Positions 58,212 to 64,000 of a stretch of 64,000 nucleotides of DNA are shown here, one piece after another (the first letter of the stretch is position 1; the number at the start of each line of letters is the position of its first letter). Both the position numbers and the translations under genes were made by a program. Below the pieces are notes generated by a model. That model had not been told where the DNA came from, did no database searches, and worked only from the letters and a program-made list of their open reading frames with translations. The DNA is taken from assembly GCA_038025085.1 (NCBI GenBank), contig CM076146.1, positions 12,710,001 through 12,774,000 on the forward strand, read 5' to 3'. The stretch comes from Tetragonia tetragonoides. Taxonomy: Eukaryota > Streptophyta > Magnoliopsida > Caryophyllales > Aizoaceae.

Positions 58212-58634
58212 CCTCGCAAACAAATGTCCACAAAAGCAAAAACCTTAGGAAATGTTCCATAGTAAGAACCACATGAAAAAGTTTTATTATAGCTTTGTTC
58301 TGCTCAACTTATTTTTAGTTCAGTTTTATTTAGTTCGGTCAAGTTTTGTTCAGCTTAATTATGTGAGAATTTATCACTCTAATAATGTTTATCATCATTA
58401 TAAATATTTCAACGCATACTTTCAAATTATTTCAACTTATCAAGCTATTAAAGTCGATTATGTTCAAATAAGTTCATCCTAGTATATTCAGATAAAAAGA
58501 ACAATTGAAATTTGAATATTCTGCTAAAATTATGGTATATTTATTTTATTTTCAAAATATGCATTAGGTACCTTTAAATTAGAAAAAAAAAAGTAATTGT
58601 AAACTTTAACTTTTCTTTAAATTGAGATGTGGCT

Positions 58635-58668
<34 letters not shown>

Positions 58669-59339
58669 GAGATTTCTCCTTTCCCTCGTCTGTCTCTGAT
58701 TTTGTGTATTCAATTCAAATTCCCAATTGCTCAAATTCGAAACTATTAGTTGGTTAAACTTGGTGGTAACGCTAATTTTAGATGCACTATAACCATGGCA
58801 AAATTGCTTCTAAACCAGTGGTACTTCTCCAACACACATTTACTTCCAAGATTCTCAGCCAACATTCATTTTGTTTTTTTTTTTGTTTTTTGTTTTTTTT
58901 TTTTGCAATTATTCAGTGATGTTTATTATTCCAACAAAGTTCCCGACCAATTACTGTGGTCTTTTTTTTTGTTGAAAGAACCAATCACTATGGTCCAAAA
59001 AGGAGTTTTGCTACATCCAACACTGTGTGGTGGAATAGTGTTCCCACACACTTGCTTTTTATTTACTTTTTAGTCCTTGATGTTTTTTGCTACTTTTCCA
59101 TAATAGACCAAATATTAATATAACAACATATTTAATACAGTACTTGTATTTTAATAAAGTGATGCTAAGTAATTTACGAAAGGATTTAAAACACGTTTAT
59201 AAGTTAATTAATGACTTTTAATGGTACTAATTATCACAATCTACTACTTATACCACACATAATATGTATTCTATGGTTAAAGGCCCACCATGCTTCACAT
59301 ATAAAACATATAATTAAAGAGTTTCGACCGTTACCTGAA
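58212..59339. other. AT-rich intergenic stretch with (AT)n
   Basis: An (AT)n run lies at about 58639-58666. T-rich runs occur at 58870-58902. No gene or bounded element seen. Confidence 0.5.
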
Positions 59340-59340
59340 C

Positions 59341-60413
59341 TTAGTTGGTTATGGATCCTCTGGTATTCTTTATAGCTTCCAGATTTCTAGAGGTTGCTAA
59401 TCTCAACCACTCCTTCCTTAGATCAGGCATAGCACAGATCCGTATCGTTTCCTACCTCGAACCGTAGTCTTTGAGAATATATTTAGACAAGAATGATGAG
59501 GCTTAAATCAAGAACTCATATTATTTATGATATAAGGTTCGAAGGGATAACGTTCCCTTCTGGGCAAAGATTACAGAAGAAAACTAAAAAGCTTACAATA
59601 CTACAGAAGGGTGTCTATAGACTGTTATGTTCTCTTAGAGAAACTTGATTCTGAGAGAGATTTGTGTAGCCAAATCTTTTCTCTTCAGTATTCAAGAATG
59701 CCCAAGAGACTCTGCCCTTCACAATGCATCAACTCCTCTTTTTATAGAGAAAACTACATAGGGTTCCTACTGTAGAAGATGCCTTCTTCTCTACTATTAT
59801 TACACTCTTAACATGAAATAAAGTAAAAGCATACAATAGTGGATTTTTTCTGCTAGTAGTAGATTTCTGCTGCTAATAATACAAATACTTTTCAGAATAG
59901 CATGAGACATGGGGCCTATTCTATCATCATATTTTGGATTCCTTCATCTCCAATTTGGTTCTCCCAATCAACATAATCATCATCATCATAATCTTCATTA
60001 ATACTATCAACCATGCCCATTTCATATTCTTGATCCCAACACATATATGTTTAAAATAAATGTTGTCTTCCTTCTTCAGATAAAAATTTTCCCGCTTCAA
60101 TTTCTTCAAGATATTTGTGTAGGGAATCAGTTTCTTTTTCTTCTATTTTAAAGTATTCTTCCCACTTTGGAGGGTAAATAAGAGTAGTGTTTCCATAATG
60201 AATATGTTTATATCCACTTTGGACTAAAGACCAGGTTTGTTTTGCGATTTGAAAGAAACCAACAGCTCTAGCTTCAGTAAGATTTTTTAGTCTTGTTTGC
60301 TTGACACTAATCCACTCAAGTTGGCAAGTTGGGTAATGCCAAGGGTAAAGGAATTTGATCAAGTAATGTGCAGGTTTGATCTTTCCTTCTTCCATCTCGA
60401 TCATGGAGCTTAT
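59341..60413 (-). other. Unrecognised ORF fragment with downstream TATA-like leader region
   Basis: Minus-strand frame 60404-60051 encodes IKPAHYLIKFLYPWHYP, ARAVGFFQIAKQTWSL and YKHIHYGNTTLIYPPKW; after a TAA the same frame goes on with an acidic tail (INEDYDDDDYVDWENQ). Its upstream part is cut off by the copia LTR at 60414. Downstream on the same strand a TATAAAAA box (59739-59746) precedes a 300-nt leader and a 29-codon frame (ATG 59430). The HIHYG phrase and the ORF-promoter-leader order suggest a possible endogenous pararetrovirus or related retroelement, but I do not recognise the family with confidence. Confidence 0.3.
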
Positions 60414-60969
60414 TGTTAGATTTGAAGTTGAAGGATAATAATCTATAGCCTTGAATCGTGATTGAACACTGTCCTTAAGGTAATATTACCCTACAACGGG
60501 TTCGTAGGACAAGTTACCCCCAGGATTAAACAAGGCAAAAATAAACTTTAGAGAGATAAGTGATAGGAATAAGGCAATTGAAGGGATAATTCAAAATGTG
60601 GCATAAGCCACCTATTTATAGACAAATCATGAAAAGACACGTTGCTTGGAAAAACTCTAAAAGACATGTTTTTTGGACTAAACTCCAAAAGACATGTTGG
60701 TTGAGCAAATTATGAAAAGGCATGTTGGTTGACAATAATCAATTAATTAATTAATTATGAAGAGACATGTTGGTTAACATTAATAAATTAATTTCATTAA
60801 TTAATTATCAATAACCACCAACAAATAATAATAATGATATTACTATTATTATTTTTATCTTCAACTATTAGCCGTCAACCGTCCAAATACTAAGTGTGTC
60901 TAAAATGTTTGTCACCCTTGCAATGTGGGACAATGTTCCCACTTCAAATATTACAATCTATCTCACACT
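60414..60969 (-). repeat. 3' LTR of a Ty1/copia element (556 bp)
   Basis: On the minus strand starts TGTGAGATAG directly after PPT AGTGGGGGAG (60970-60979) and ends CTAACA. TATA-like TATAAATA near 60611-60618. The 5' LTR lies beyond the window, so the TSD (expected to match ATAAG/CTTAT next to 60413) cannot be checked. Confidence 0.8.
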
Positions 60970-60979
60970 CCCCCACTAG

Positions 60980-61505
60980 ATTGTAAGATTTGCCTTATCA
61001 ATCAATAATATTATGCATACTAAAGGCATCTCTAGGATTAAACCTTTAGTTAGTATTTGAAATTTAAGATTCAAATGAAGTTATTGGTGTCCGAGGATTA
61101 AACCAAAACTCCTTATGTTAGAATCGAAAATTCAATACACATAAAGTTATTTTAATATCTCCATAATTTTAAACAACTTTTGAGCGCATTTTATGGCCCT
61201 ACGCTCCTTCTTGGTTCCATAAATATTTATAAAAGTTTTATTTTACTTTTACTAGAAGCGGCACCACTCCTATATTTATGGTGAGTTCCACAATCTATAT
61301 CTCTTAGATATGACTTATACTTGAACTCGAGTTCTATTTCAAACTCATATGAGCACTTATGCTAGTAGGACTTTCCAATATATTATAGTGCTCTCAAAAT
61401 ATTGAAAATACAACAATAACTTGTTTTTACCCATTAAACTTTAAAATTAGAAAACTAGTTTAACGTCGGGTTACCATCATTGGTATCTTCTATTGATTGC
61501 AAAAG
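60980..61505 (-). other. Copia untranslated region between RNase H and PPT
   Basis: About 525 bp AT-rich sequence without coding frame. Confidence 0.6.
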
Positions 61506-64000
61506 TCACATTCCCATGGTTGTCGACTTCACCATTTCTCTCGAGAGTTCTTTTGTTAAAGGATCGGCCAAATTCTTTGCAGATTTGACATACATAATAG
61601 TAATCACTCCTCTAGTGATCAACTCTCTAATATATTCATGTCTTAGGCCTATATGTCTCGACTTCCCATTGTAGACATTGCTATAGGCTCTAGATATGGT
61701 TGCTTGGCTATCACAGTACAAAGAGATGGCTGTCATTGGTTGTGGCCACAACTCTATATCTAACAACATATCTCTCAGCCATTCAGCCTCTTTGACTGCC
61801 GCGAATAAAGCAACAAATTCTGATTCCATGGTGGAGTGTGTGATTACAGTTTGCTTCTTGAAAGCCCAACTGATAGCACCTCCACCTAATATAAATATCC
61901 AACCTGTTGTGGATTTATTATCATTTGCACTTGTTATCCAACTAGCATCAGAATATCCTTCCAATACTGCCGGATAGCCATTATATACAAGGTTAATTTG
62001 ATATTTCTTTTCAAATAACCAAGGATTCTAGCAATAGCTCTCCAATGGTGATTTCCGGGTTTACTAGTGAATCTAGAAAGTTTGCAAACTGCAAAAGCAA
62101 CATCTGGTCTTGTGCAATGCATAGCGTACATGAGACTGCCAATTGCACTGCATATTTAATTTGAGATACAACTCTACCAGTGTTTTCAACCAACTTGACA
62201 ATAGAATCATATGGACAACTCATTTCTTTGATTCCAAGATGTTGGAATTTATTGATCAATTTCTCTATGTAATGAGATTGACTCAAAGCAAAACCTCCAT
62301 TATGTTTTTTAACTTTAATCCCTAAGATAGTATCTACTTCGTTAAGATCTTTCATCTTGAAAACTGAAGTAAGATACTTCTTGGTTTCTGCAATACCAAA
62401 CATATTTGTACCAAAGATTAACATATCATCTACATAAAGACAAATAATTACTCCATAATCTTTAGTAAATTTAGAATAAATACATTTATCTGCACTATTA
62501 TGTCTAAAATCATTAGACAAAATTGCAGAGTCAAAATTTTCATGCCATTGCTTGGGTGCTTGCTTTAGTCCGTATAATGATTTCACAAGTTTATATACTT
62601 TCTTTTCATTACCTGGAAGGACAAAACCTTCTGGTTGCTCCATATACACTTCTTCAGTTAAATCGCCATTTAAAAATGCAGTTTTAACATCCATTTCATG
62701 AACATGTAAATTAAAAATAGATGCTAATGCAAAAAGTACTCTAATGGATGTTATTCTAGCAACTGGAGCATAAGTGTCAAAATAGTCTATTCCTTCTCTT
62801 TGTGTAAACCCTTTAGCAACTAATCTTGCTTTGAATTTGAATAGAACCATCCGTATTGTATTTAATCCTGAATACCCATTTACAATCTATGGGTTTAGAA
62901 CCTGGAGGTAAATCAACTAGGACCTAGGTATTATTCGCCATAATTGAGTTCATCTCGTCATCCACCGCTTCTCTCCAGAATACAGCATCCCTAGATGACA
63001 TTGCCTCACTGAAAGTATTTGGTTCACTTTCAACATTTGAAAGAATAGGTATTTTATTTAATACCTTATTTCTACTTCCTTCTACAAGGAAAGACAAAGA
63101 GTCTGGCGATATAAAATCAGGACCTAAAGTTTTTTCTTTTCTTACCCTTTGGCTTCTACGGGGTTCAACACTCTCATTATTATCAATTACCCTTTTGTTT
63201 GAGGATGTATTTTCACTTATTACAACATCATTTGTATGTCCACTTTCAATAGAACCATTATCCACATTATCATTTGCAAATTTATTTTCTATAAATTGTA
63301 CATGGATTGATTCTACTACGACATTAGAATTTAAGTCCAATAGCCTGTAGGCTTTTGAATCTTTAGCATATCCTACGAATACACTTTTGATTCCTCTTGG
63401 ACCTAATTTTGTCCTTTGTGGATCAGGAATTTGATAATAAGCAATACACCCCCACACTTTAAAATAATTAATATTGGGTCTTCTTCCATTCCAAGCCTCA
63501 TATGGTGAAGTATGAGTTTTCTTTGATGGAATTCTATTATGAATATGACAAGCTGTGAGAAGGGCTTCTCCCCATGGATTATTAGGAAGTTTGGCATGAA
63601 GCAACATGGCATTAGTCATGTCATTTAATGTCCTATTCTTCCTTTCAGCCAAACCATTATGTTGAGGACAACGAGGGGCGGTTCTTGATGAATTAACCCA
63701 TTATCTTCACAATATTGAGTAAATTCAGTTGTAAAGTATTCACCCCTTCTATCACTCCTCAAAATTTTTATGGTTTTGTCTTTCTGAATTTCTACTAAAG
63801 GTTTGTATTCTCTGAACTTTTCAAAGGCTTCATCCTTTGTTCTTAATAAATAAACATAAGTGTATCTAGAAAAGTCGTCTATAAAAGTTATGAAATAACG
63901 TTTTCCTCCTCTAGTTAATATACCATTAAGTTCACAAATATCAGAGTGTACAAGATCTAGTAATTGAGTGTCACGATAAACTCTCGAAAATGGAGTTTTA
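61506..64000 (-). pseudogene. Ty1/copia polyprotein: integrase, RT, RNase H (5' part outside window)
   Basis: Reading leftward: integrase with LVHSDICEL, RSDRGGEYF and AERKNRTLNDM (D, D, E residues), then SPYEAWNGRRPNINYFKVWG and FVGYAKDSKAYRLLDLN. RT: ARLVAKGFTQREGIDYFDTY, MDVKTAFLNGDL, SLYGLKQAPKQWHENF and catalytic CLYVDDMLIFG. RNase [44 protein letters not shown]. Lesions: frameshift near 63655, TAG in NNT*VLVDLP (62923), frameshifts near 62850, 62150 and 61960. Gag and protease would lie beyond 64000. Lineage not assigned. Confidence 0.9.

Overview
This is a eudicot plant nuclear window made almost entirely of transposable elements. I assign it to a plant from introns with plant-type bHLH exon boundaries, plant LINEs (DUF4283 ORF1), Tekay/Del-like and Athila-like Ty3/gypsy elements, Ty1/copia, and Stowaway, Tourist, hAT, MULE and CACTA DNA elements. 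I cannot name the species. No intact host protein gene was found.

Layout. (1) 0.3-5.2 kb: a decayed LINE without RNase H. (2) 5.2-8.5 kb: DNA-transposon debris: a tRNA-derived SINE-like piece, a CACTA end, a 1,459-bp MULE-type element (9-bp TSD) holding a Tourist-like MITE, and a 778-bp TIR element filled with minisatellite and trinucleotide arrays. (3) 8.76-15.0 kb, minus strand: a PIF/SPT-type bHLH gene with introns retained, recoverable only exon by exon. It carries two in-frame stops, a CT in place of a GT splice donor, and one GC donor, so it is probably a pseudogene. Its long first intron holds a hAT MITE and a possible MULE with an 87-bp tandem duplication. (4) 15.05-54.01 kb: one full-length LINE (11-bp TSD, poly(A)) split at 19,986/53,237 by a 33,245-bp nest. 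The RT lies on the left and the RNase H on the right.

The nest can be dated by insertion order. Tekay-like element A (19,987-53,231; TSD TGCTG/TGTTG) sits in the LINE. A carries a Stowaway MITE in its 5' LTR, an Athila-like gag-protease-only element (25,961-35,233) between its protease and RT, and a related Tekay-like element B (37,008-49,323, TSD AGGAT) in its integrase. The Athila element itself holds a Tat-like solo LTR (29,870-31,161, TSD ATTAG).

The most novel features are in A and B. Both carry a long extra ORF between the 5' LTR and gag, separated from gag by a roughly 690-bp spacer. Both carry a duplicated hairpin-plus-polypurine-tract module, and A and B have used different copies of it to define where the LTR starts. 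A short LTR hairpin also shows a compensatory base-pair change between copies.

(5) 54.0-64.0 kb: a 5'-truncated LINE tail, another SINE-like piece, a 1,555-bp hAT-like element, an unrecognised ORF fragment with a TATA-like leader region, and a minus-strand Ty1/copia element running off the right edge.
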